This document shows, piece by piece, positions 1-6,910 of a DNA stretch of 11,514 nucleotides. The stretch comes from Ilumatobacteraceae bacterium (GTDB lineage Bacteria; Actinomycetota; Acidimicrobiia; Acidimicrobiales; Ilumatobacteraceae), in assembly GCA_021741795.1 (NCBI GenBank), contig JAIOXC010000038.1, forward strand, positions 1 to 11,514, written 5' to 3'. The translations under genes were made by a program, and so were the position numbers. The notes beneath the pieces are model-generated. The model was not told the DNA's origin. It saw only the letters and a list, made by a program, of their open reading frames with translations, and made no database searches. The stretch's first letter is position 1. Each line of letters starts with the position of its first letter.

Positions 1-44
1 GCGTCTGGCATTGGACTTCCTGTGCCGAGCAAAATGACTTCCAT
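1..44 (-). CDS. MBL-fold metallo-hydrolase, N-terminal fragment (runs off left edge)
   Basis: Only the first 14 codons are in the window. They read MEVILLGTGSPMPD on the minus strand. A hydrophobic first strand followed by LLGTGSP is the usual opening of metallo-beta-lactamase-fold hydrolases of the tRNase Z / zinc arylsulfatase / lactonase kind. The zinc-binding HxHxDH motif would lie further along, outside the window. The start is well supported: AGGAG sits 5 bases upstream of the ATG. The gene is divergent from the arylsulfatase, so the two may share regulation, and both could belong to the same catabolic set. The family call rests on a very short peptide, so the substrate is open. Confidence 0.68.
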   Translation of the reverse strand, partial: MEVILLGTGSPMPD

Positions 45-181
45 GAGGTCTCCTGTAGTGCGGTTGTTTGTGCAACTGTCTGTGCGATTACGAACATAGC
101 AAACTTTTTGCATACACTATGAGAAAACTTAGTCAATGCAAGAATCGGAACCGAAGTAGTCGGAAGATGGGGAAGAGTGAG
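45..181. other. Divergent intergenic region between the MBL-fold gene and the arylsulfatase
   Basis: This 137-base gap must hold promoters for both directions. On the plus strand, TACACT at 113-118 could be a -10 box. On the minus strand, TATGTT (98-93) could be one. Neither has a convincing -35 partner. The sulfatase frame stays open back to an ATG at 68, but that extension is cysteine-rich and basic and unlike the family N-terminus, so the stretch is treated as non-coding. No strong palindrome or repeat was seen. Confidence 0.4.
50..54 (-). promoter_or_regulatory. Ribosome binding site of the MBL-fold gene
   Basis: AGGAG on the minus strand lies 5 bases before the ATG at 44. This strong Shine-Dalgarno match is what makes the 14-codon edge fragment credible as a real gene start, because several other genes here lack such a site. 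Confidence 0.65.
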
Positions 182-2458
182 ATGGCTCAAAACAATTCGG
201 TACACCCAAACGAACCGCATTTTGCAGGAACAATCGATTCGTCATATCAGACGTCCTTACCGGCATGGCCCGAGCTGCCAAAGGGTCTGCACGGGGCCAA
301 CGTCATCACCATCGTTTTTGATGACATGGGTTTTTCGCACCCAAGTTGTTTTGGCAGTACCTTGCACACGCCCAATATCGATCGCCTTGCACAAAACGGT
401 TTGCGTTACACGGGCTTTCACACAACCGCGTTGTGCTCGCCTTCGCGCGCAAGTTTGCTGACTGGTCGCAATCATCACGCTGTCGGTATGCGTGGAGTTT
501 CAAACTGGAACACAGGTTTTCCAAACATGCGCGGAGGCATCACTCCGAAGGCAGCAACTATGGCCGAAGTATTGCGGCTCGAGGGTTATGCAACATTGTG
601 TGCAGGCAAGTGGCACCTTGCACCAATGGAAGAGTGCACTGCTGCAGGACCACACACCAACTGGCCATTGCAAAAAGGTTTCGATCGCTTCTACGGATTT
701 TTGAATGGCGAGACCGATCAGTTTTATCCTGAGCTCACTCAAGACAACCAACATATTTTGCCGCCGCGCACTCCAGAAGAGGGCTATCACCTCTCAGAAG
801 ATCTTGTTGATCAGTCGACAACGTGGATTCGTGATTTGGTTTCGGTGCGACCCGATCGTCCGTTTTATTTGTATCTCGCATTCGGCGCGCAGCATGCACC
901 GCACCATGCACCCGACAGCTATTTAGCAAAGTGGCGCGGCAGGTTTGACGAAGGCTGGGACGTGCATCGCGACGTTTGGTTTAAGCGACAGATCGAGATG
1001 GGTATTGTTCCACCCGACACCGTGCTTTCGCCGCGCAACCCTGGCGTGCGTCCATGGGTCGAGTTGACTGCCAACGAAAAATTGTTTGCCTGTCGTTTGC
1101 AAGAAGCTTTTGCCGCGATGCTCGATCACACCGACGCGCAGATCGGTCGCTTGCTCGACTTTCTTGACAAACACAATCTGACCGACAACACAATGATTGC
1201 ATTGCTGTCGGACAACGGTGCGAGTCGTGAAGGTGGACCACAAGGTGTTGTTGACGAATTCAGTTTTTTCAACAGCATGTGGGAAGACGTAGATGACATG
1301 GTTGCCAACCGGCTTGACGACATCGGCACAAAGAACGCGCACTCCAACTATCCGTGGGGCTGGTCGCAGGTAGGTAATACGCCGAGTCGTTGGTACAAGT
1401 CGCAAACATACGGTGGCGGTATCCGTGACTCGCTGATTATTCAGTGGCCAAAAGGAATAGATCAGCCGGGCGGAATTCGTTCACAGTTTTGTCACATCAC
1501 CGACATTGCACCAACGGTGTATGACGCGCTCGGAATCACTGTTCCGTCTGTAGTCAATGGGCACGGACAGATGCCGATGCACGGCGAGAGCCTGACATAC
1601 ACGTTCAATACTTCAACCCGAGAGACGAAGCGCGGACCGCAATATTTTGAAATGATGGGCCACCGCGCGATCTGGGCCGATGGATACAAGGCAGTGACAT
1701 TTCATGACCAAAATGTGCCGTACGAAAACGACACGTGGGGTTTGTACAAACTCGACGAAGATTTTTCGGAGATGCATGATTTGTCGGTAACACAATCAGC
1801 AAAGCTCAAAGAAATGATTGCGCTGTGGTGGGAGCAAGCCGAGTTGCATGGAGTGCTGCCACTGGACGATCGAGGCATAGAGATTTTTGGTTCAAAGTCG
1901 CGTCCTGGTTCGCCGCACTATGGAAACACCTATACGTACTATCCTCCTGTTGCGCACATTCCGGCAGACGCATGCCCATTGTTGAGCGGTCGGGCCTGGA
2001 CGATTACTGCAGACGTAGTTGTGGGCAATCAGCCGATTGAAGGCGTGATCTATGCACGCGGTGCACACAACATCGGACACTCATTCTTCGTCAAAGATTC
2101 TGTTTTGCACTTTGACTACAACGCGCTAGGCAAACATCAACGGGCGAGCGCGCCGATTTCTCTGAAACCAGGCAATCATCAGATTGGTGTTCGATTCGAT
2201 CGCGAAGATTCAACAGGCATGATCACGCTGACGGTCGATGGAAAAGATGTTGGCTCGGTGCATATCCCGAAGATTGTGCGGGTACTCGGCTCAATGGGGA
2301 TGGATTTGGGAAGCGATCAGTTGTCGCCTGTGGTGAGTGACTACGTTGCGCCATTTGCATTTAACTCGACTCTCTCGAAAGTACATTTCGAAATTCGAAG
2401 TCGAGCAACCAAAGCAGACATTGATGCGTTCTTGATCACTGAAGCAGCAAAGGAATAA
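182..2458 (+). CDS. Arylsulfatase, formylglycine-dependent, AtsA-like
   Basis: A type I sulfatase that hydrolyses sulfate esters. Numbering is from the ATG at 182 (758 residues). The metal-binding DD pair is at 47-48. The active-site CSPSR is at 85-89, where Cys85 would be oxidised to formylglycine, followed by ASLLTGR. GKWH is at 142-145, a conserved His at 238 in QHAPHH, and SDNG near 343-346. From about residue 595 a C-terminal beta-rich region follows the catalytic domain. Order, length and many segments resemble the roughly 790-residue AtsA/AtsD arylsulfatases of mycobacteria as I remember them. No signal peptide is visible, so the enzyme is probably cytoplasmic, as expected for that type. 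The start at 182 is chosen because GGGGAAG lies 6 bases upstream; ATGs at 68, 122 and 167 are in frame but add unlikely sequence. No formylglycine-generating enzyme gene is present here. It is followed by the DinB-like gene after 7 bases. The substrate is unknown. Confidence 0.93.
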   Translation: MAQNNSVHPNEPHFAGTIDSSYQTSLPAWPELPKGLHGANVITIVFDDMGFSHPSCFGSTLHTPNIDRLAQNGLRYTGFHTTALCSPSRASLLTGRNHHAVGMRGVSNWNTGFPNMRGGITPKAATMAEVLRLEGYATLCAGKWHLAPMEECTAAGPHTNWPLQKGFDRFYGFLNGETDQFYPELTQDNQHILPPRTPEEGYHLSEDLVDQSTTWIRDLVSVRPDRPFYLYLAFGAQHAPHHAPDSYLAKWRGRFDEGWDVHRDVWFKRQIEMGIVPPDTVLSPRNPGVRPWVELTANEKLFACRLQEAFAAMLDHTDAQIGRLLDFLDKHNLTDNTMIALLSDNGASREGGPQGVVDEFSFFNSMWEDVDDMVANRLDDIGTKNAHSNYPWGWSQVGNTPSRWYKSQTYGGGIRDSLIIQWPKGIDQPGGIRSQFCHITDIAPTVYDALGITVPSVVNGHGQMPMHGESLTYTFNTSTRETKRGPQYFEMMGHRAIWADGYKAVTFHDQNVPYENDTWGLYKLDEDFSEMHDLSVTQSAKLKEMIALWWEQAELHGVLPLDDRGIEIFGSKSRPGSPHYGNTYTYYPPVAHIPADACPLLSGRAWTITADVVVGNQPIEGVIYARGAHNIGHSFFVKDSVLHFDYNALGKHQRASAPISLKPGNHQIGVRFDREDSTGMITLTVDGKDVGSVHIPKIVRVLGSMGMDLGSDQLSPVVSDYVAPFAFNSTLSKVHFEIRSRATKADIDAFLITEAAKE

Positions 2459-2465
2459 CACCTGT

Positions 2466-3035
2466 ATGTCAAATGAACTGATTCTCGACTCGTTGCAGCG
2501 GCGTATGAAGGCCCTGCATTCGCTGTATGACCAAGCATTGAGCACCATGACGATTGATCATGTCAATCACTTTGAGCGCGAGGGCGTCATGCCGATCGCG
2601 TTCAGTCTTTTTCACATTGTCAATGTGATCGACGGCTCGTTCATGCTGATTACTGGTGTAGCCCCGATCTGGAACGATGAGTGGAAGGCCCGTGTCAAAC
2701 CATCTATCGCCGATCATGGCAAACATAAAACAGTGGAAGAAATGGTCGGCCAACGCATTGGTAATTACGAAGCATTTCAGGAGTACTTGCAATTGGTTTT
2801 TGGCCGAGTGCACTCATGGCTCGAGACATTGGATCCAAACGAACTGACCCGGGTTGTGATTGCCCGTCCGTTTCCACCGCAAATTGAGTCGACATACTCG
2901 GCTCGTGTGGCGGGCGACGTCGGAATAACCGTGTTGGATGCGGTTGAGTGCTGGATCTATCAACACGGGTTGCGTCACATGGGCGAGATTGAACTCGCGC
3001 GCGGGCTTGTTGGTCTTGGGGGAATGACGAGCTAA
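2466..3035 (+). CDS. DinB-like four-helix-bundle protein
   Basis: A 189-residue, mostly helical protein of the DinB/YfiT superfamily, whose members bind a metal through three His (or Glu) side chains and include thiol-dependent transferases and isomerases. The likely ligands are His50 in FSLFHIVN and His167 and His171 in YQHGLRHMGE near the C-terminus, the usual arrangement of one ligand in helix 2 and two in the last helix. The gene starts 7 bases after the sulfatase stop. Its likely ribosome site, AAAGGA at 2449-2454, lies inside the last sulfatase codons, though 11 bases from the ATG, which is rather far. Co-transcription with the sulfatase is therefore likely. No DNA-damage role is implied by the family name. 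A thiol-dependent detoxification or isomerase role is possible but unproven. Confidence 0.8.
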   Translation: MSNELILDSLQRRMKALHSLYDQALSTMTIDHVNHFEREGVMPIAFSLFHIVNVIDGSFMLITGVAPIWNDEWKARVKPSIADHGKHKTVEEMVGQRIGNYEAFQEYLQLVFGRVHSWLETLDPNELTRVVIARPFPPQIESTYSARVAGDVGITVLDAVECWIYQHGLRHMGEIELARGLVGLGGMTS

Positions 3036-3042
3036 ATATTCG

Positions 3043-3059
3043 CAGCGCTTTTAGCGCTG
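3043..3059. terminator. Hairpin at the convergent gene ends
   Basis: CAGCGCT at 3043-3049 and AGCGCTG at 3053-3059 form a perfect 7-base-pair stem with a TTT loop. It sits between the stop of the DinB-like gene (3035) and the amidohydrolase stop (3051-3053), which lies inside the hairpin. It is nearly symmetric and could act on both strands. Neither side has a clear run of T, so it is not a textbook intrinsic terminator; it may instead protect 3' ends. Confidence 0.42.
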
Positions 3060-4781
3060 TGGCCCACGAATGAGTTTGCCTGGCAACTCTCCGGTGAACG
3101 CATCATTTTCAACTGTCTGCACTCCACTCACAAAAGTCTTGTTGTAACCACGCGCAGTTTGCACGAGGCGTCGGCCCTGAGCAGGTAAATCGTAGGCCAT
3201 GTAGGGCATATCGAAACCCAGCTCATCAAAATTGATCATGTTGAGGTCGGCTTTCATGCCAGGGGCAACAATGCCGCGGTCAAGCAGTCCGTGTATCTCG
3301 GCGGTTTGTCGTGTTTGACGATAGACGATGTGTTCTAGGGAAAGTTTCGGACCACGCGTGCGATCACGTGCCCAGTGCGTGAGCATAAATGTTGGCATGC
3401 CGCCGTCGCAGATTGCGCCACAGTGTGCACCGGCATCGCTGAGACCGTTTCGCGTTTGGGGATGTTGCATCATCTCATATGTCATTGAAAGATCGCCATA
3501 GATGTAATTGAAGAAAGGTGAGTAGATGATGCCCTTGCCATCGTTGGCCAGCAGATGGTCGACGATCAATTGCATCGGTGCAACACCAGTGCGCTTTGCT
3601 ATTTCACCAATTGCTGTGCTTGGATGCGGTTCGTAATCAATGTTGGCAGTAGTGACTGGGTACATGCGATGCAATGATTTCGTGACGAGCCCGTTGTAAA
3701 AACCGTCGGTTGGTATCTCGCTCACAAATCGTGCACGTCGCACTGGATCTTTGAGCGCTGCAATGCGTTCGGCAAACGGCAAGTGAGCAATTTCGTGATA
3801 TGCGGGGTGGGCGAGTAGTGGATGCACACTGCCCTCAAGGCACATCAAGATGCCGATAGACCTGCCGGCGGTTTGAGCAACGATCTTCTCTCCATCGGCA
3901 TGAGCCTTTGTGAGCAATGCAAGAGTCTTACGCCACACTTCGCTGCCGTCGTCCAACTGATTGACGTTGACGCTGACAGTGGCTCCCGATCGGCGCGCGA
4001 GCTCTTGCATCCATGGCCATTCGTCAACAGGCACGCGCGAATGCTCGGGAGAAAACTGGAAGATGCCGTGACCCACTCGCTTCATTGCGTCGGCAATACC
4101 AAACAACTCATCAGGCTGTGCGTTGGTGCCCGGCACAAGCTCGCCGTGCTTGCTGCGATGCAACGACGTGCGTGACGTAGAAAACCCAAGTGCGCCTGCA
4201 CGCAGTGCCTCTTCGGTCAGCGCACTCATTTGTGCAATGTCGTCGGCTGTTGCATCTTCATTGGCGGCACCACGGTCGCCCATAACAAATGCCCGAAGTG
4301 CGCCGTGTGCAATCTGTGTGCCCATGTCAATGATGTGGGGAGTGCGCTCAAGGGCGTCTAAATATTCGGGAAACGAAGTCCATTCCCACTTGATTCCTTC
4401 AACCATTGCAGAGCCCGGAATATCTTCAACTCCTTCCATGAGGTCGATGAGCCATTGATGGCGTTCGGGTGCTGCGGGAGCAAAACCAACTCCACAATTA
4501 CCCATCACTACAGATGTGACGCCGTGCCAACTACTTGGAGTCAACCACGGGTCCCATGTTGCTTGAGCGTCGTAATGCGTGTGCACATCAACCCAGCCCG
4601 GAGTGAGCAACAATCCATCTGCATCTATATGGCGATGTGCGTGGGCCGTCGATACCGATCCTGGTTCGCCAACTTCGGTAATGATGCCATCGACAAATGC
4701 AACATCGGCGTGCCGTGCTGGCGAACCGGTGCCGTCAACCAGGTTGGCTCCCGTGATGACGGTTCGATTACCGATTTGCAT
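3051..4781 (-). CDS. Amidohydrolase superfamily enzyme, N-acyl-D-amino-acid deacylase type
   Basis: A 576-residue TIM-barrel metal-dependent hydrolase. Residues 1-60 are the small beta domain typical of the superfamily. PGWVDVHTHYD at 61-71 carries the metal-binding HxH (His67, His69). Cys96 in GNCGVGF matches the metal-bridging Cys of D-aminoacylases. SDAGAH around 448-453 holds the catalytic Asp449. The C-terminal part ends with the usual return of the beta domain. In D-aminoacylases a His occurs in a segment like SHxR; here the matching place reads FQFSPEHS, so the ligand set and the substrate may differ. It is the last gene of a three-gene operon, 38 bases after the FAH-family gene. There is no ribosome site before the ATG; TAGATT at 4795-4790 (minus strand) could be an internal -10 box giving a nearly leaderless message, but it has no -35. 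The reaction is probably hydrolysis of a C-N bond in an N-acyl or cyclic amide; the substrate is unknown. Confidence 0.88.
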   Translation of the reverse strand: MQIGNRTVITGANLVDGTGSPARHADVAFVDGIITEVGEPGSVSTAHAHRHIDADGLLLTPGWVDVHTHYDAQATWDPWLTPSSWHGVTSVVMGNCGVGFAPAAPERHQWLIDLMEGVEDIPGSAMVEGIKWEWTSFPEYLDALERTPHIIDMGTQIAHGALRAFVMGDRGAANEDATADDIAQMSALTEEALRAGALGFSTSRTSLHRSKHGELVPGTNAQPDELFGIADAMKRVGHGIFQFSPEHSRVPVDEWPWMQELARRSGATVSVNVNQLDDGSEVWRKTLALLTKAHADGEKIVAQTAGRSIGILMCLEGSVHPLLAHPAYHEIAHLPFAERIAALKDPVRRARFVSEIPTDGFYNGLVTKSLHRMYPVTTANIDYEPHPSTAIGEIAKRTGVAPMQLIVDHLLANDGKGIIYSPFFNYIYGDLSMTYEMMQHPQTRNGLSDAGAHCGAICDGGMPTFMLTHWARDRTRGPKLSLEHIVYRQTRQTAEIHGLLDRGIVAPGMKADLNMINFDELGFDMPYMAYDLPAQGRRLVQTARGYNKTFVSGVQTVENDAFTGELPGKLIRGPQR

Positions 4782-4819
4782 AACTGGAAAATCTAATACG
4801 AGGCGAGCCAGTCGCGCTA

Positions 4820-5671
4820 CTAGACGCAGCGATTGCGAATTATGCCAACGCCCTCAAGGGTTGTCTCGATAATGTCGCCGCGTTGCAAGTAGATAGGTGG
4901 CTTGTGTCCATGTCCAACACCAGAAGTGGTACCGGTAAAAATTGCGTCACCAGGAAACAGCTGGCAGATGCCCGACAGATACGAAACAATTTCGGGAATA
5001 TCAAAGATCATGTCGTTGGTCTTGGTGTCTTGACGTATCTGGCCGTTGATAGAACACGTGAGTCGCAAGTTGTCGCGACTGGCATTGTCGTGCATGTCGG
5101 CAACCCATGGGCCCATCGGAGTAAAACCAGTGCGGCTTTTGCCAAGACTGAACTGCGGTGGGATGCCACTGTATTGCAGCGTGCGGTCAGAGATGTCTTG
5201 GCCTGCAGTGATACCTGCGATGTGTTGCCAAGCATCTGCTTGAGAGATATTGGTTCCGCCAGCACCGATCACAATGACGAGCTCTGATTCGTAGTCACAT
5301 GTTGTACCAACGAGTTGGACATCGCCAGAGGGCGTGTTGATCGAGCTTTGAAACTTGGCGAACATGAGTGGGGTAGTTGGAATTGGGCTACCCATTTCTT
5401 CGGCGTGTTTTTTGTAGTTGAGACCTACAGCAAACAGTTGTCGTGGCCGAGGCACGGGACAGTCGAGTTGTTCGAGTGAGCATGCAACACCATCTGTCGG
5501 GGCAAGCGTTGCGGCATGCGCACGAAGCGATTGCCAAACCGAATAACACGACATCACATCGCTTGGCAGTGTTCCCTTGCTGGAGCGCTCGACATCCACA
5601 ACCCGAAAGTCGGCCGATGATCCAATTACAAATTGCGACCGACCTTGAACCGACGCAAATTTGAGCGACAT
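4820..5671 (-). CDS. Fumarylacetoacetate hydrolase (FAH) family protein
   Basis: A 283-residue enzyme of the FAH fold, which cleaves C-C bonds in diketo acids or decarboxylates, hydrates or tautomerises related oxo acids, using Mg2+ or Mn2+. The catalytic domain begins near residue 78 with LFAVGLNYKKHAEEMG. The metal ligands are Glu128 and Glu130 in DYESEL and Asp159 in AGQDIS. Lys178 in LGKSRTGF and the TPMGP that follows are the usual substrate loop. TGTTSGVGHG and GDIIETTLEGVG form the C-terminal signature. The first roughly 75 residues are the variable N-terminal domain. The gene lies 18 bases after the 201-residue protein and 38 bases before the amidohydrolase, so it is the middle gene of an operon. 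No clear ribosome site precedes the ATG. In aromatic or amino-acid breakdown such proteins act late, opening acylpyruvates; which substrate applies here cannot be told. Confidence 0.9.
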   Translation of the reverse strand: MSLKFASVQGRSQFVIGSSADFRVVDVERSSKGTLPSDVMSCYSVWQSLRAHAATLAPTDGVACSLEQLDCPVPRPRQLFAVGLNYKKHAEEMGSPIPTTPLMFAKFQSSINTPSGDVQLVGTTCDYESELVIVIGAGGTNISQADAWQHIAGITAGQDISDRTLQYSGIPPQFSLGKSRTGFTPMGPWVADMHDNASRDNLRLTCSINGQIRQDTKTNDMIFDIPEIVSYLSGICQLFPGDAIFTGTTSGVGHGHKPPIYLQRGDIIETTLEGVGIIRNRCV

Positions 5672-5689
5672 ATTGTTTTTTACGCTGAG

Positions 5690-6295
5690 TTAAATGCGAC
5701 CGTATGCGGCGCGTCTCTGTGCTTCGGCCTTTGCTCTGTCGAGACGATCTTTTTCTTTACGCTCTTGGCGTGCACGACGCTTCTCGTCTTGCGCGGCGGC
5801 GTCGACACTGGAATTACCGGTGGCACCACGAGCGGTGGTAACTGGTGCACTAGGGATTTTGAATCGCTCGTCGGTTAAAACAAGTTTGCGGAAACCACCA
5901 AGTGAAACCGAGTACTGAACCGCCATGAGGCGCACTGCATCAAGTCCAAATGATTCAACGAGTGCTGGGATCACCAGTTGCAGATCTTCCAGGCTTGGGT
6001 CGTCTGACTGATCACCGAGCAACTCGATTGCTCGCTCTGTTGCGCCTTCACCGAACAACACGCCGGTGTCGAGGTATGAGCGACGCTCTTTCATTGCTTC
6101 ACGAATCTTTGGTGCAAGTGTGGCTGGCTCGGTAAATGCGCCGGCAGGAAGTGCGAGCACCTTGGCAAGAGCATCGCGCAGTTTTTCTTCAACTGCTCCA
6201 GCAAGTTTGACGATCGAATCATCGGTCAAAGTGCTGAAAACTGCCGCGTAACGGCGCTCAATCAAAATGGTGTCTCGGGAGTTGCTAACGGGCAT
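5690..6295 (-). CDS. Uncharacterised 201-residue protein, operon leader
   Basis: I do not recognise the family. Residues 1-145 look helical with conserved-looking hydrophobic stretches (RYAAVFSTL, DLQLVIPALVESFGL, MAVQYSVSLGGFRKL). Residues 150-166 are a small-residue linker. Residues 167-199 are almost wholly charged plus Ala (EKRRARQERKEKDRLDRAK and similar), suggesting a free helix or coiled coil, possibly for binding nucleic acid or a partner. There is no signal peptide or membrane segment, so it is probably cytoplasmic. The start is well supported by AAAAGGAA at 6309-6302, with AAGGA 7 bases from the ATG. It is first in the operon with the FAH-family enzyme (18 bases) and the amidohydrolase, and divergent from ybaK. 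It shows no catalytic motif that I can name. Confidence 0.8.
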   Translation of the reverse strand: MPVSNSRDTILIERRYAAVFSTLTDDSIVKLAGAVEEKLRDALAKVLALPAGAFTEPATLAPKIREAMKERRSYLDTGVLFGEGATERAIELLGDQSDDPSLEDLQLVIPALVESFGLDAVRLMAVQYSVSLGGFRKLVLTDERFKIPSAPVTTARGATGNSSVDAAAQDEKRRARQERKEKDRLDRAKAEAQRRAAYGRI

Positions 6296-6371
6296 TGGAT
6301 GTTCCTTTTCCGCGCTGTTTAAGCGACGCTTCAGTGTGTCAGGTGTAGGCCCTCGTTACTACGTATTTTGG

Positions 6372-6407
6372 CTCTTGTTTCTTTTCTTATTTCGTCTCTT
6401 GTTTCGT
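6372..6407 (+). repeat. Three tandem 12-base repeats upstream of ybaK
   Basis: The three units are CTCTTGTTTCTT (6372-6383), TTCTTATTTCGT (6384-6395) and CTCTTGTTTCGT (6396-6407). Units 1 and 3 differ at one position, and unit 2 differs from unit 3 at two. The last base of unit 3 is the first base of the ybaK -10 box, so the array covers about positions -47 to -12 of the promoter, where an activator or repressor would bind. The pyrimidine-rich strand is the coding strand. A degenerate fourth unit may precede it at 6360-6371 (6 of 12 positions). Confidence 0.75.
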
Positions 6408-6412
6408 ATGAT
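6407..6412 (+). promoter_or_regulatory. -10 box of a leaderless ybaK promoter
   Basis: TATGAT matches the sigma70-type consensus at 5 of 6 positions and ends 6 bases before the ATG at 6419. Transcription would then begin at or within a base of the start codon, giving a leaderless message, a common arrangement in actinobacteria. This agrees with the absence of a ribosome site. The -35 position (6384-6389, TTCTTA) is weak and lies inside the tandem repeats. Confidence 0.6.
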
Positions 6413-6418
6413 GTGCCC

Positions 6419-6910
6419 ATGAAGGCAGCCACTCCAGCCCTCGTCACTTTGGAGCAACTTGGTATTCACTATGTAGCGCACACGTTTGACCACGATGCAG
6501 CCACAACGGATGAAATTGGTTACGGCAGGGCTGCTGCTCATGCACTTGGTGTGGAAGAGGATCGGGTCTATAAGACGCTTCTGGCGCAGTCGGAGAACGG
6601 TCCTGTGGTTGCGATTGTGCCGGTCAATACGCAGCTTTCGCTGAAAGCGCTGGCGCAAGTGCTGCACGCAAAACGTTGCGAAATGGTGGTGGCACGCGAT
6701 GCCACACGCATCACTGGTTATGTCGTTGGCGGCATCAGCCCGTTTGGTCAAAAGCGTATGTTGCCAACAGTCATTGATGAGAGCGCAGTGTTGCACACAA
6801 CCATTTTTGTAAGTGGAGGACGCAGGGGTTTAGACATAGAGGTCGGCGCAGTCGATCTGATTGATTCGCTGCACGCAAAGCTTGGCGCAATTGCAACAGT
6901 TAGTGACTAA
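6419..6910 (+). CDS. ybaK: YbaK/EbsC-family Cys-tRNA(Pro) deacylase
   Basis: A 163-residue trans-editing enzyme, close in length to E. coli YbaK, that removes cysteine wrongly attached to tRNA(Pro) in the cytoplasm. The fold's catalytic Lys is Lys52 in VYKTLL. The C-terminal GGISPFGQKR (about 110-119) and the SGGRRGLDIE segment before the final DLIDSL are typical of the family. The start at 6419 is preferred over the ATG at 6368, because the added residues (LVSF/LISS/LVSY) merely translate the tandem repeats and because the -10 box lies just before 6419. The gene is divergent from the 201-residue protein gene. Its stop overlaps by 11 bases the 3' end of the PKD-like gene on the other strand. 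Confidence 0.92.
   Translation: MKAATPALVTLEQLGIHYVAHTFDHDAATTDEIGYGRAAAHALGVEEDRVYKTLLAQSENGPVVAIVPVNTQLSLKALAQVLHAKRCEMVVARDATRITGYVVGGISPFGQKRMLPTVIDESAVLHTTIFVSGGRRGLDIEVGAVDLIDSLHAKLGAIATVSD

Noticed and set aside
68..181. In-frame extension of the sulfatase to an ATG at 68
   Set aside because: The extra 38 residues are Cys-rich and basic, do not form a signal peptide and do not match the family N-terminus; the ATG at 182 has a GGGGAAG 6 bases upstream.
923..1405. 160-codon open frame antisense to the sulfatase
   Set aside because: No recognisable domain and it lies wholly within a well-conserved sulfatase region.
4790..4795. TAGATT as an internal leaderless promoter of the amidohydrolase
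   Set aside because: It lacks any -35 match and the gene is already explained by operon transcription; kept only as a remark.
6321..6331. 11-base palindrome AAGCGACGCTT in the gap upstream of ybaK
   Set aside because: Short, with a one-base centre, and of a size expected by chance; no link to a promoter could be made.
6359..6796. 145-codon open frame antisense to ybaK
   Set aside because: Composition is shadow-like, its end (RNKR/RNKK/RNKS) is the tandem repeat read backwards, and ybaK on the other strand is a clear family member.
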